Shown: piece after piece, positions 10,720 to 20,655 of the stretch
Numbering within the stretch: the first letter of the stretch is position 1
How the letters are laid out: every line of letters starts with the position of its first letter
From: Shinisaurus crocodilurus
Taxonomy: Eukaryota > Chordata > Lepidosauria > Squamata > Shinisauridae
DNA: 64,000 bases
Direction: 5' to 3'
NCBI GenBank assembly: GCA_021292165.1
Contig: CM037877.1
Location: forward strand, 216,297,350 to 216,361,349
Position numbers and translations under genes: made by a program
Notes under the pieces: model-generated
Database searches by the model: none
What the model was told of the DNA's origin: nothing
Seen by the model: the letters and a program-made list of their open reading frames with translations, nothing else

Positions 10720-11436
10720 CCTTCATGTCATCATCAGGCGATCACTTGTGACCGAGTAAGATTGTCTTCCGGGATAAAAGGAGGAAATTCTAAAGAAGAT
10801 TGTGTAGACTCTAGCGATGGGTCCGTAAGTGACTGTGGAGGCCAATTCTAGATCCACACAGCTTCCCACAGTGAGGACACAGGTTACCAGATAGAAGATG
10901 GTCCTGTAAAGGATTCATTTGACGTGCTTTTCGCTTAGCACGTTTCTCCCTTTCACCTTGCACTCGGGCTTCTTCAAAGTCCATGGAACCTTTGTGAAAG
11001 GCCAACCTCCATTTAGATCGTTCATGGGCCAGAGCTTCCCAGTTTTCGATGTTTATATTGCATTTTTTTAGATTAGCCTTATGAACATCTTTAAACCTCT
11101 TATATTGACCACCGATATTCCGCTTTCCATCCTTGAGTTGGGAGTAAAGTAACTGCTTTGGGAGACGGCAGTCAGGCATTCGAACAACATGACCGGTCCA
11201 CTGAAGTTGGCGTTGAAGGATCATTTTTTCAATGCTAGTAGTCTTTGCTTCTTCCAGTACACTGACATTTGTTCGCCTATCTTCCCAAGTAATTTGCAGG
11301 ATTTTCCGGAGGCAACGTTGATGAAACCTTTCAAGGAGGTGGAAGTGACGTTTATAGATAGTCCATGTTTCGCAGGCATACAATAAAGTTGGTAATACAA
11401 TGGCTTCATAAACCAGTGTTTTGGTCTTCTTACAAA
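10720..11436 (-). mobile_element. LINE ORF2 C-terminal fragment with terminal zinc finger
   Basis: On the minus strand an open frame of about 210 codons (11443 to 10811) encodes the C-terminal part of a non-LTR retrotransposon protein. The thumb-region phrases LLYACETWTIYKRH, QLQWTGHVVRMPD and RLPKQLLYSQL are visible, followed by a basic linker and a terminal C2H2-type finger CPHCGKLCGSRIGLHSHLRT. The element is cut off at its 5' end. It finishes with a short 3' UTR ending in TGATGATGACATGA-like sequence near 10724-10740. The frame is fully open, which is unusual beside the decayed LINEs in this window, so the copy may be young. The clade is not certain; RTE-like or related endonuclease-type LINEs are candidates. 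Confidence 0.85.
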
Positions 11437-11661
11437 TATCCATTCACCTCAATGGGACCCATCTACATACCCCCCAGTAACTTCCCCTGGCAGCTCACAA
11501 AGAGCTGGGAAGGCTGCAAAGCACCCTCAAGCAAATCAGTCATTAGCCTTGCTGTAACAAGAGTTGTAAAATGGAGTGATATGACTAAAATGTGGACTTG
11601 GAAGTTGGAGTTACGGAATGGGCTGGATTATGCATTCTCTCTCTTAATGGAGGCACTGTTA

Positions 11662-11940
11662 CTAACATACACCAGCTGACTGGTGACAGCCCCCAGGATG
11701 GGCTGCAGATCCTTGTTCCTTGAGGATATGTCCAGACCAGCATTCATCTCCTTTAACTTTTCTCCCTTTTTGTCTTAATATCATTTTTCATGTACTTCCT
11801 TTATACAGGATTCTTCTATCTAGAATTGCAAGCTGGAGATGGGAGCTCTTAATAAATGCTGATCTTGGGCAATTACACTTCTGCAAGATGAATGGGATAA
11901 ATTCAACATTTACCGTTTATTGTGGGTGGCATAAGCTTTC
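11662..11940. repeat. Repeated segment, contiguous copy
   Basis: This segment recurs at 15331-15650. There the first part (here 11662-11850) appears inverted and the second part (here about 11850-11935, containing AAGATGAATGGGATAAATTC) appears in the same direction. It is probably a copy of an unclassified retroelement. No coding sense. Confidence 0.7.
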
Positions 11941-12437
11941 TTGGACCACAGTTCACTTTGTTATTAACCTCAGTATAGTTTTATACACATACATATATAC
12001 ACATGGTACAGAGATAAGGGGTGGGAGGGACAGTGTTAATACAAAGTGAGACCAACGTCCCAGCAATGCAAGAGATAGGTGTGCAAAACACAAATTAAAA
12101 AGTATATCCATCGAAAAGAGCAAAAGATCCAATTATACCCACTCCCACTTGGGCACGATTTGGCAAAACCAATTGATTAGTGCATGTCAACATCTAAAAA
12201 GGGGTGGGTCATACCCACTCTGATTGGATGGAGCTTTTGCTATTTTTTAAATAGATCTCATTTTCATTCATAGTCTGCATAGGACTGGCAATTCATTCTG
12301 CATTGCTTGGTTTTTTGGCCTCATTTTGCACTCTGCCAGGCTCTCCTTGTCTTCGCATATTGAGAAAACCACATAATGCATATGACAAAGGGAGCTCTGG
12401 CCTACAGAAGCTTATGCTGTGATGAACCTAGAACAGC

Positions 12438-12571
12438 CATCCCCCAACATGGTGCCCTCCAGATGGGTTGGACTACAACTCCCAGCATCCCCAGCCAGCA
12501 TGGACATGCTGGCTGGGGATGCTGGTAGTTGTAGTCCAACCCATCTGGAGGGCACCATGTTGGGGAAGGAT
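12438..12571. mobile_element. Fold-back element, type B
   Basis: A palindrome of about 134 bp. Outer arms CCCCAACATGGTGCCCTCCA and its complement TGGAGGGCACCATGTTGGGG are perfect. Inner arms GACTACAACTCCCAGCATCC and its near complement meet at CCAGCATGGACATGCTGG. One base differs in the right inner arm. Confidence 0.9.
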
Positions 12572-12999
12572 GATCTAGAGACTTTGCGATGCCACAAGAC
12601 TTGTTTTTGCTTTAAGTCTAGCACAGCTAACCATCTAGAATTCCTTCCTCAACACCACATCCTAAGGTCTGCTAGACTGAAATGCAAGGTTCAAAAGTCA
12701 AAATCTTCATCTAAGAACCTTAATTGTATGTAAATGTTTATTTTTAAAACTTATTTTCTAATAAAATATACCACGTTGTTATGCTTCAGTCTGTTCAAAG
12801 GCCAACGGCTTTAGTATTGTTTTTGCTTGAATTAGTAACTGAAATTCCTGATAAAAATATAGGGTGATTTTTAATTATTATTTTTTAAGCTGCCAGGAGA
12901 GACTACAGCAGGAACACACACACACCTGACCTAGCTGTGGCCTGATCATAATGCGCTCCTCTTTGCTGTGTGCATTACATTTGTGTGTCTGCAGAAGAG

Positions 13000-13700
13000 T
13001 GCTATGCCCCCCTGCGGAACCCAAAACCACGGGGACGCAGCAGTTCGGATCCACAGGCCATTGGCGGATCACGAAGCGACACTAGGCAGCAAATCAGCTC
13101 CGGGTGTAAAGAAGGCCGCCCGTCACCCCGCCTCCAGCCTCCCTCCCTCCCTCCTGATGCCTGATGCCCGATGCCCCGCACTGACCTTCTGATGCGCTGT
13201 TCCAAAGAGAGCATGCGCACTGGCTTCCTCTTACGAGCCGGCTAGATTTCCGCTTCCCTAGACTCTGAGCAAAGGGAGGAGAACAGAGTAGACGCGGCGT
13301 TGGTAGGGAAGGGCTCTCTCTTAAAGAGACAGGCTCCATCCCAGAGGGCGACGTCCAGGACTCAGTGGTGGGCACGGAGAGTAGCAGGCAGGGTTCCGCC
13401 GCCAGCCTGCGCGCACCCGCTTTGCCTGCCAAGGTTGATGGGCTGCGGTCAGATCAAGGCATTCAAACAGTAGCCCGTGGCTGCAGTCCTATCCCCGCTG
13501 AGCTGGGAGTAAAGCCCCATTGAATTCCATGGAGCTGACTTCTGAGTGGACATGGAGAGGATCGCACCGTAGGGTCGCGGGCGGCGACGCCGAGTTCGGC
13601 GAAATCAGCTTCGAGGGTGCGAACCAAACTCGCAGGTTCGGTTCGCGGCGTTGCGCGGGGCTGGTGGGTCGTTTTGCTAGAAGCCCCGCCTGCCTGCCGA
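13000..13700 (-). promoter_or_regulatory. C1orf74: CpG island, probable C1orf74 promoter and non-coding exon
   Basis: The GC content and CpG frequency rise sharply here against an AT-rich background. On the minus strand a donor-like site AGAAG|GTCAGT falls at 13186/13185. It would end a 5' UTR exon starting around 13.2-13.5 kb that could splice to the C1orf74 coding exon 3 kb away. No TATA box is obvious. The open frames across the island on both strands have no recognisable product and are composition effects. Assignment to C1orf74 rests on position and orientation. Confidence 0.55.
13482..13568. mobile_element. Short interspersed element, family E
   Basis: Starts CTGCAGTCCTATCCCCGCTG, passes GGGAGTAAAGCCCCATTGAA and ends TTCTGAGTGGACATGGAGAG. 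The same plan, with a loose inverted-repeat layout around a CATTGA(A/G)-type centre, is seen near 49981, 51731, 51862 and 54961. Confidence 0.65.
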
Positions 13701-13723
13701 AGAAATGCGTGAACATGTATGGT

Positions 13724-14007
13724 GGCTGTGGGATTATGAGAGTTGTTGTCCCAGCACATCCGGAGGCACCAGGGACTGCACTGATGCTGGCGCTGGCGTA
13801 AAAACATTCCTTCCAAATTCGGGGGAGAGGGGGCGCGGGCGGAACAAAATGTATTTATTTATTGAATTACATTTCTATACCTCCCAGTAGCCGAAGCTCA
13901 ATGAGGCGGTTCAACCAACCAGGTTGAAACCATAAAATAAAGACATGATAAAATACGATATAAAAATTTAAAACTCGCCTCCCGCCCTGGCTTCAGTAGT
14001 GGTGCAG
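13724..14007. repeat. Local duplication, uninterrupted copy
   Basis: About 280 bp nearly identical to 16099-16603. Shared stretches include TGTGGGATTATGAGAGTTGT, ATGCTGGCGCTGGCGTAAAA and GATATAAAAATTTAAAACTC. The part from 13850 is the end of a LINE 3' UTR read on the minus strand (TATTTATTTATTGAATTACA). The other copy is split by an L2 element. Confidence 0.9.
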
Positions 14008-14350
14008 CTCGGGCTGGACCTTGGGGTCGAAGTCCGGGGGGGGGGCGCAGCCGGGGGGACGGGGGCAAATGGCCCCCGGAGTGTGGCAGGTCCAGAAGCA
14101 AACTCATTCCTGGGGTCATTGCGGTGCTATGATTGAAGTGTGATTAAAAGGCAAACCTGTGCATGCTCAGGCAAAATCAAGGTTGGCAAATAATCCTGTT
14201 GGTGTTCTAACATCAGGAACGTAGAAGCAGTTTTGAAGCACGGGATGGTGGTTGAAAGGGGTGGGAGGAGAAAGGTCACTTGTGTGCTTCACAACTGAAG
14301 TAACGCACATGGCCATCTAAAGCTCCCCCCCCCCCCGTGCATAAGACCAT

Positions 14351-14440
14351 TAAGGGTGCAATCCTATGCATGTTTATAGAGAAAGCCCTGGGAGTTGTAA
14401 GACTTCTCTCTCTCTAAACATGCATAGGATTGCACCCTAA
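14351..14440. mobile_element. Fold-back element, type A, core deleted
   Basis: Ends TAAGGGTGCAATCCTATGCA and TGCATAGGATTGCACCCTAA are perfect inverted repeats. The centre keeps only one inner arm (CTGGGAGTTGTAAGACTT), so the palindromic core has been lost. Confidence 0.85.
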
Positions 14441-14866
14441 TTGCATGATCTAAAATGAGTGGTAGTTGCAACCACTGCTTGCACAAACCTGCAGGGCTCG
14501 GGACCATGGAAGAGGCGGTGGTGAATCCGCCTCCTGGCTCCCCCCTGCCTCACTTAGGATTCCTCTGCCCACCTCGCTATTTGAGAGGGAGAATACAGAA
14601 TTTAATAGGAAAAAACAACAATTCATTGTTAAAAGGAAAGATAATCCACTTCGCTGAACTCTAGCCAGATTGAAGAATGGTTGGGAATGCCTGAGTACCT
14701 CTGAATGCAAAAGAAAAATGAAATGTCATTCCTATCTCACCCTTACTCCAAAGAGCTCGAAGTGTACATGCATAGCTGCCCCCACCAACTCTGAACTAGG
14801 TTAAATGGAGAGACAGTGATAATTGCCCCCAGGTCATCCAGCAAGCTTCATGGGCATGGCTGTAGA

Positions 14867-15000
14867 GCAGTGTTCTCCAACCTTGGGTCCCCAGATGTTT
14901 TTGGCCTACAACTCCCAGCATGCCCCAGCCAGCGCTGGCTGGGGCATGCTGGGAGTTGTAGGCCAAAAACATCTGGGGACCCAAGGTTGGAGAATACTGC
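14867..15000. mobile_element. Fold-back element, type C, near-perfect palindrome
   Basis: 134 bp centred between 14933 and 14934 (CCAGCGCTGG). Arms read TCCAACCTTGGGTCCCCAGA, TGTTTTTGGCCTACAACTCC and CAGCATGCCCCAGCCAGC, then return almost exactly. Only a position or two near the ends (TGTTC against GAATA) is unpaired. This is the best example of the shared core without insertions. Confidence 0.95.
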
Positions 15001-15019
15001 TGTAGAGGGAGAGGCTGTA

Positions 15020-15202
15020 GAAGCTCAGTGGTAGCACACAAGATTTGCAAGGTCCCAGGTTCAATCCCTCCCTCGTATCTCCAGGTAGGGCTGGAAAAAC
15101 CGCTGCCTGAAACCCCAGAGACCTGCTGCCAATCAGTGTCAACAGTACTGGGCTACATGGACCAAAGGTCTGACTCGGTCTAAGGCAGTTTCCCAAGTTC
15201 CT
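15020..15202 (+). repeat. tRNA-derived SINE
   Basis: Box A-like AGCTCAGTGGTAGCACACAA and box B-like GGTTCAATCCC lie at tRNA spacing, followed by TATCTCCAGGTAGGGCTGG. The 3' body has ACTGGGCTACATGGACCAAA, GGTCTGACTCGGTCTAAGGC and AGTTTCCCAAGTTCC. Further copies are at 42950 and 46288. It is an RNA-polymerase-III type retroelement. Confidence 0.8.
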
Positions 15203-15330
15203 CTGGCTAGCAGTGCAATCCTGAGTGGGGCCAGTAGGGAGTGGCATCATCCCCAGCCTTGCCAACTCGCATTGGCCATGGTGGAAGGTGGGGTTGGTGA
15301 ACCCGTGTGTATTTCTAGCATTTTACAACA

Positions 15331-15650
15331 GCTTGCAACTCTAGATAGAAGAATCCTGTATAAAGGAAGTGCATGAAAAATGACATTGAGACATCAAGGG
15401 AGGGAAGTTAAATGAGATGAATTCTAGTCTGGACATATCCTCAAGGAACAAGGATCTGCAGCCCATCCTGGGAGCTGTCGCCAGTCTCCTATTGGTGTAT
15501 GTGTTTCACATGCAATATTTAATGTGATGTTGTAATTCCTCAAACTGGGGGAGGCAGTTCTTCATAAATGCGGGTCTTGGGCAATTGCAGTCCTGCAAGA
15601 TGAATGGGATAAATTCAACATTTACCATTTATTGTGGGTGGTATTTACAA
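15331..15650. repeat. Repeated segment, internally inverted copy
   Basis: 15331-15510 is the reverse complement of about 11662-11850 (CTCTAGATAGAAGAATCCTG against CAGGATTCTTCTATCTAGAA). 15550-15650 matches 11845-11940 in the same direction. An inverted 5' part followed by a direct 3' part is the layout left by twin priming of a LINE-type insertion. Confidence 0.75.
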
Positions 15651-15907
15651 TTCTCCCCTGCTTTGAGAGCAATGTGCAGGAAATTAGCTATGCCAGCAGA
15701 TCCAAAGCAGAACCTCTCCATTCGCATTCTGCCCACTGAATGCCCTGTTTCGGGGCTTTCTGCCTGCTGGTGGACAAACCTCCAGCAGTGCTCCTCTCTG
15801 CCTCCTCACGCCATCCTAACCCTTTCCAGCCATCAACACTGCAGAGGTTAGGATTGCACTCTTGAAGGGTATTTGTGTGTGCAGCACCTGTAACTCAACC
15901 ATAATAC

Positions 15908-16005
15908 TTAATGTGAGATAGAGCTTTTCTAATAAGGCATGTATCGTGTGCTCGTCATTCTCTACTCATGGTTGTTTACGGGTTCTTTAGACGATGTTGT
16001 GACCC
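15908..16005. mobile_element. End fragment of the DNA element also at 29145
   Basis: TAGAGCTTTTCTAATAAGGC followed by TCGTGTGCTCGTCATTCTC and GTTTACGGGTTCTTTAGACG parallels the left end of the element at 29145-29674. Only one end is present here. Confidence 0.6.
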
Positions 16006-16044
16006 CCTAATTTCACTTCTTTTTTGTAAACAGCACTTTCAGTG

Positions 16045-16070
16045 ATATATATATATATATATATATATAT
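16045..16070. repeat. (AT)n microsatellite
   Basis: Thirteen uninterrupted AT units. Confidence 0.95.
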
Positions 16071-16098
16071 GGTAGAGCAGGGAAAATGCGGTATGATG

Positions 16099-16603
16099 GA
16101 TGTGGGATTATGAGAGTTGTTGTCCCAGCACAGCCTTTTCTGTGGCGGCCCCCGTACTGTGGAACTCTCCCAAGTGACCTCCGCCATGCCCCCTCTCCGC
16201 TGAGCTTCTGCCGCTCACTAAAAACTTGGCTGTTCAGGCGGGAATATGGGGTGGGCGAAGATTTTAAAATTTTATACTGTTTTAATGTATTTTATACTGT
16301 TTTTATCTTATATACATCGCCCAGGGTGGCCGGTTTGCCGGCCAGATGGGCAATAAATAAATAAATCCGGAGGCACTGATGCTGGCGCTGGCGTAAAAAC
16401 ATTCCTTCCAAATTCGGGGGAGAGGGGGCACGGGCGGGACAAAATGTATTTATTTATTGAATTACATTTCTATACCTCCCAGTAGCCGAAGCCCAATGAG
16501 GCGGTTCAACCAACCAGATTGAAACCATAAAATAAGACATCATAAAATACGATATAAAAATTTAAAACTCGCCTCCCGCCCTGGCTTGCGTGTAGTGGTG
16601 CAG
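16099..16603. repeat. Local duplication, copy split by L2
   Basis: Left part 16099-16132 and right part 16366-16603 are together the counterpart of 13724-14007. Besides the L2 insertion, this copy lacks 12 bp in GGCAC[..]TGATG, a deletion between short GCAC repeats, and differs by a few point changes. Confidence 0.9.
16133..16365 (+). mobile_element. L2-type LINE 3' end, 5'-truncated
   Basis: Begins CCTTTTCTGTGGCGGCCCCC, corresponding to the [11 protein letters not shown] region of ORF2, and runs through FRREYGVG and the 3' UTR phrase CATCGCCCAGGGTGGCCGG to a (AATA)n tail. Its target is known exactly from the uninterrupted copy at 13758/13759. No target-site duplication is visible. Confidence 0.9.
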
Positions 16604-18025
16604 TTCTAAGCCAGGTACTCCATCTATTGAAGCACACAATGTGAACAATGCAAATACTTCCAGTGCACAAATTATTTTCTCTGCTTTCAAATAAAGATGT
16701 TCTAAATCAAATACTGCTTAGACGTGGGTTGAATGCCAGTTATCTTGCGTAGGCAAGTCAAATATGCTTCAGTCATGCATAATCACCACCAGTAAAACTA
16801 TGAACACATAGTTAAAGTTTAACAGAAAGTTTATGGTAGTACATTTTAATGTGTTTTCCGGAATAGGAAACAAACATGTGAGAAAGTAGCCTTAACCAGT
16901 CCAGAACAAAGCTGTGCCTTAGCATTCAAAACACCATCATATTTACAACGGCCTGAATTACATTTGTAACAATATTCAAACTTCCTGAGTTAATAGTCTG
17001 CTTACATCTTCGGAAAACAGGTCCTGCACAAAGCAAGCAGAGGACTTTGGTGCCATTTCATATCTTCCAGCAATCTGACAGACTAACAAACACTGCAGAG
17101 ACTAGTCCAATAGAAAGCATCACTTACGTTATTTGTCTCTCTTCATAAGTAATCAGGCTGTAAACCATTGATTGTAGCTGACCACATTTTTCCACATTGT
17201 ACAATCACCAACTGATGTGCTGAGCTATAGTACTCAACATGGGAGAATATTAAAAGGAACTGCTTGTTAGATTTCTCCTTAACAACCTAGCATCATCTTA
17301 ATACATTAGTGGTACTTCAATTCTTAGGAGATCTGGCTTGATTTATTGTAAAGTCAGTTCAATAAAAACTGCTTTTTCAGGCTTAAAATAGGGGGAAGAT
17401 GCCATCAAATAGCAGTGGTTTACTAGAGCAAAACCAAGAGATCTAATTGTCAGATCACTATTCTGCAAATAAATTTTATTGAAGAGATAGAATACTGACA
17501 AAATTATGGCCACTAAAATTTTGCTTTGTTCAGGTATTTCACACTTGTGCCAGCAGCACTGAGTTTAAAATAAAATTAAAATCATAAAGTAGAAACATGC
17601 AATTTATGTAATAAATTTTACTAAGTTATCAAACCAGTGAGTAAGAATAAAGTAGAGTTAAGACTATGTCTGCAAAGAGATTTTGCTACTCTTTTTGAAA
17701 AAGAACACTTGAACACTGATCACACAGAAAGAGAATATTGCTGTGTTGCATGTGAGCAAGGCACAATTTAAACATCCTTTGATATATTTACATTAATTGA
17801 AGAATTAAAATCCAAAACGCGTTCTTGTGTACATGCCTTAATCCACATGAATTTAAATTTCCAAAATATTAAAACAGATTATACATCATTCATTCTCTTG
17901 GGTAAGTTTCACTTACCCAAGAGATGTTTAAAATCAGTTGAAATAAAAATACTCTTGATCTGGAATTACACTATACACACAATTTACTAAGCCAAGGAAT
18001 TCCTCATTTAGGAAAAACCTGGCCA
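16604..18025 (-). other. IRF6: Probable IRF6 3' UTR
   Basis: About 1.4 kb of AT-rich, repeat-free sequence directly downstream of the IRF6 stop on the minus strand. It ends where the duplicated repeat begins. Several AATAAA-type hexamers occur on this strand (for example TTTATT on + near 17342 and 17469). The true cleavage site cannot be chosen. Mammalian IRF6 also has a long 3' UTR. A perfect hairpin lies at 17895-17923. Confidence 0.6.
17895..17923 (-). promoter_or_regulatory. IRF6: Perfect 13-bp stem-loop in IRF6 3' UTR
   Basis: On the mRNA strand, CTCTTGGGTAAGT pairs exactly with ACTTACCCAAGAG across a three-base loop GAA. It starts about 100 nt after the stop codon. The 5' arm contains GGGTAAGT, a strong splice-donor-like word hidden in the stem. 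Its function is unknown. Confidence 0.7.
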
Positions 18026-18247
18026 TCATTGTGCTGTCAGGGGTGCAGTCATCTGCATGCTTGGTGGCTGCATTGGCCAGCCTTCTTGATGATTTTGCAA
18101 TAGACGGTAGAGTTGCTTCAGCTGAGCAACAATGTTGTCCTTGATATCAGGTGTAGAGATCTGAAGCCGCACACTGCCGCTATCAAAGGAGCGGGTGAAG
18201 TCACCAGAGAACATCTCATAGATCATCCGAGCTACAACTGGAATCAC
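18026..18247 (-). CDS. IRF6: IRF6 last coding exon: end of the IRF-association domain
   Basis: After the acceptor TTTCAAACAG (on the minus strand, ending at 18248) the exon reads [40 protein letters not shown] and [11 protein letters not shown], then a Gln/Pro-rich tail and a TGA at 18028-18026. The stretch up to KQLYR is virtually identical to mammalian IRF6; the tail diverges, as it does among vertebrates. It supplies the last helices of the IRF-association (SMIR) domain used for dimerisation. The preceding exon ends in phase 0. Confidence 0.96.
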   Translation of the reverse strand: MIPVVARMIYEMFSGDFTRSFDSGSVRLQISTPDIKDNIVAQLKQLYRLLQNHQEGWPMQPPSMQMTAPLTAQ

Positions 18248-18862
18248 CTGTTTGAAACGAAATTCCACAGCATTAGTCCAGACAGGATTATCAATAGCAA
18301 CAAGCTCATCTGAACAGCTAGAATGGTCCAAAAGCTGAAGTAGCAGAATGTATACAAACCATCCAAAAAATGTATTTTCTTATTTACACTTGCATTTTGA
18401 GTGTGATTATTTTTCCTTCTTGTGGTGTGAACCGAGTAGGTGCACAGACACCATCCTGAATTGGTAGGCATTCTAGAACAATTCTCTCTAAGGCCACACC
18501 ATCATCAATGCACATCCAAGCACTGAATGAGCATGTGGTCCATATGGTCTGCACTGTGCTTCATGCACAGATACGATGCTAATGTAGCCAAGGCAAATAT
18601 GGTCTGCCCAGTGGCAGGAGCAACAGTGAGAATCCTCCACTGTATCCATTTCTGTGCTTAAAAGAGCTACAAGCTTTCGCACCCTTATTCAATCATTCTA
18701 AGCAGGAAAATGCAAATGCCAGTACTGTTCCAACACGTGCTGCCTCATTCATATCAGTGAAGAGCCAGATCTGTGGTCATTGACCATGGTATTCTGGCTT
18801 GCCTGAATTGGGAGCATCACTTTACAGTGATTCTGCTTCCTCCTGGAGGGCAGGGTCTAGAC

Positions 18863-19217
18863 AAGGGTAGGTAACATGGCATGCGTGGGCACCAGGGCAC
18901 CCTCAGACAGCTTGCTTGGCACCCACTGAGGTGTCCAACCCCGCCTGCTTTTTTGCTTTTTTTTAATAACAAAGTTTCTTACAAGCAGCTGGGATCGCTT
19001 CAAAGCACAGCGACGGCCTCTAGCTGCTCCCATCTTCCTTTCCCATGAATGCCTCTGGGCCACATGTGGGACATCAAGACATTCTTAGGTAATGAAGATG
19101 GCAGGTGGCTGCAGGCAAATGTTTTCATCTGCAGTGTGCCCATTTTGCGATGGTGCCTAGGAAAATTTCTCAAATTGCCAAATATGACGATGAGCCCCAA
19201 AAGGTTGCCCACCCCTG
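18863..19217. mobile_element. hAT-type non-autonomous element with 8-bp target duplication
   Basis: Left end AAGGGTAGGTAACATGGCAT and right end AAAGGTTGCCCACCCCTG are imperfect inverted repeats of the CAGGGGTGGGCAAC kind typical of hAT transposons. Both sides are flanked by GTCTAGAC (18855-18862 and 19218-19225), the 8-bp duplication expected for hAT. One end base appears lost on the left. Confidence 0.8.
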
Positions 19218-19333
19218 GTCTAGACGATGGTGTTGTAGGACTATTTTTCTCATCGTGGGAACTGTTCTATGGTTTTCCATTTTCACGTTCATGTATTTCA
19301 TAGCCACAATATCTGTATTTCATAGATTTCATA

Positions 19334-19478
19334 GATTTCATAGATCATAGAGTTGGAAGGAGCCTACAAGGCTATAGAGTCCAAACCCCTGCTCAATGCA
19401 GGAAACTAGAGGAGGGGTCTCCCATCCAAGTAATAGCCGGGCCTGACCCTGCTTAGTTTTCCACGCTCAGACAAGCTG
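19334..19478 (-). repeat. 5S-rRNA-derived SINE
   Basis: Minus-strand copy: ATAGAGTTGGAAGGAGCCTA, CTGCTCAATGCAGGAAACTA and then CTCCCATCCAAGTAATAGCC and GACCCTGCTTAGTTTTCCAC. It is preceded on + by several TTTCATAGAT repeats, the CR1-like 3' tail. Confidence 0.85.
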
Positions 19479-19799
19479 AGCCAGCGTGATCCGCCTGAAA
19501 TTGCTTCAGGAAGTCATCAGGAAATATCAGATGAGGTGCCACGGGTAGTATGATGACACTCGGCTCTAGTCCTTTCCATCAGATCCAACTGAGGTGGTTC
19601 CTTCTTTGAATGAGTGTCTGAGATCAGCAGTAAAACTGGATAAGAGTGAATAAATTTCAGCTCATTCCAGTTAAGATGAGTAACAGAAAAGACTGATGAA
19701 GATGGGGGACTCGGTGGACCGGCAACCCAAGGAAATGCCCAGCATTGATGGAATTATACTTCTTTAATGGGCAGGTTTGTAACTTGGGATGTTCCTGGA

Positions 19800-19905
19800 C
19801 TTAACATTGTAACATGGCCCAGGGTGGCCGGTTGCCATCGCCCAGGGTGGCCGGTTGCCAGGCCAGATGGGCGATAAATAAATATAAATAATAATAATAA
19901 ATAAA
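19800..19905 (+). repeat. L2 LINE tail with a doubled segment
   Basis: GCCCAGGGTGGCCGGTTGCC appears twice in tandem before CCAGATGGGCGATAAATAAA and an AATA-rich tail. The doubling of about 20 bp is private to this copy among those in the window. Confidence 0.8.
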
Positions 19906-19989
19906 TTGTTCCTGGTTTCTCAGGTGGCAGCTGTGGCCAGGAATACCTTTTACTTCCTGCATTGGTTCTCCAGCTGAACCTGCTACTAG

Positions 19990-20655
19990 CATTCATGCCT
20001 TGGTGACCTCCAAATTAGATAACAGTAATGTGCTCTTATGGGCAGTTGCCCTTGAAATCTTTCCAGAAACTATAGCTGCTACAGAATGTCAGTTCCCATT
20101 TGCTAATAGGCACAGGTTGGCAAGTAACGTGTTATAGCCCATTTCAGAACATCAGCATTGCTTCCCAATTTGTTCCAGGGCTGAATTCAAGGTGCTGGTT
20201 TTGACTTTAAAGGCTTATTTATACTGCCTGGTCCTAAGTATCTTAAGGAGTACCTTCGCCCATATTGAATACACACACATACATCCAGGGTCTCATGATC
20301 TACTAGTAAGGACCCGCCCTTTTAGGAAAGTAAAGTTGTCATCTACCAGGTACAGGGCCATTTCTGTGGTGGCTTCAGAGCTGTGGGATGCTTCCTCCCA
20401 GGAAGTTTGTGTGTGTTCTTCCCTAATCACCTTTTCCAGTCAGCTGAAAACATTTTTATTATGCTGGGCATTAGGGCATTACTGGAGATAATCACAGCTG
20501 CATGTAGTTTTATGTTTTTATTAGTTTAATTGAATTTGGGGGTTTTTTGTCTTTCATATGAATTACCTTATATGTATTTTAAAGTGCTGTAAATTACCTC
20601 ATGCCATTTTCTGTTGAACGGTAGTCTATAAAATATTGCAGATAAATAAATGTGT
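19990..20655 (+). mobile_element. L2/CR1-type LINE ORF2 end, decayed
   Basis: Frameshifted remnants of the conserved ORF2 C-terminus are readable: a LVTSKLDNSNVLLW-like stretch, FKVLVLTLKAYL, RTRPFRKVKLSSTRYRAISV and VASELWDASSQEV. They are followed by a 3' UTR ending in GATAAATAAATG. Many indels indicate an old insertion. Confidence 0.8.

Noticed and set aside
13094..13816. Open frames on both strands at 13.0-13.8 kb
   Set aside because: GC-rich promoter-like sequence plus a family E repeat; no conserved product.
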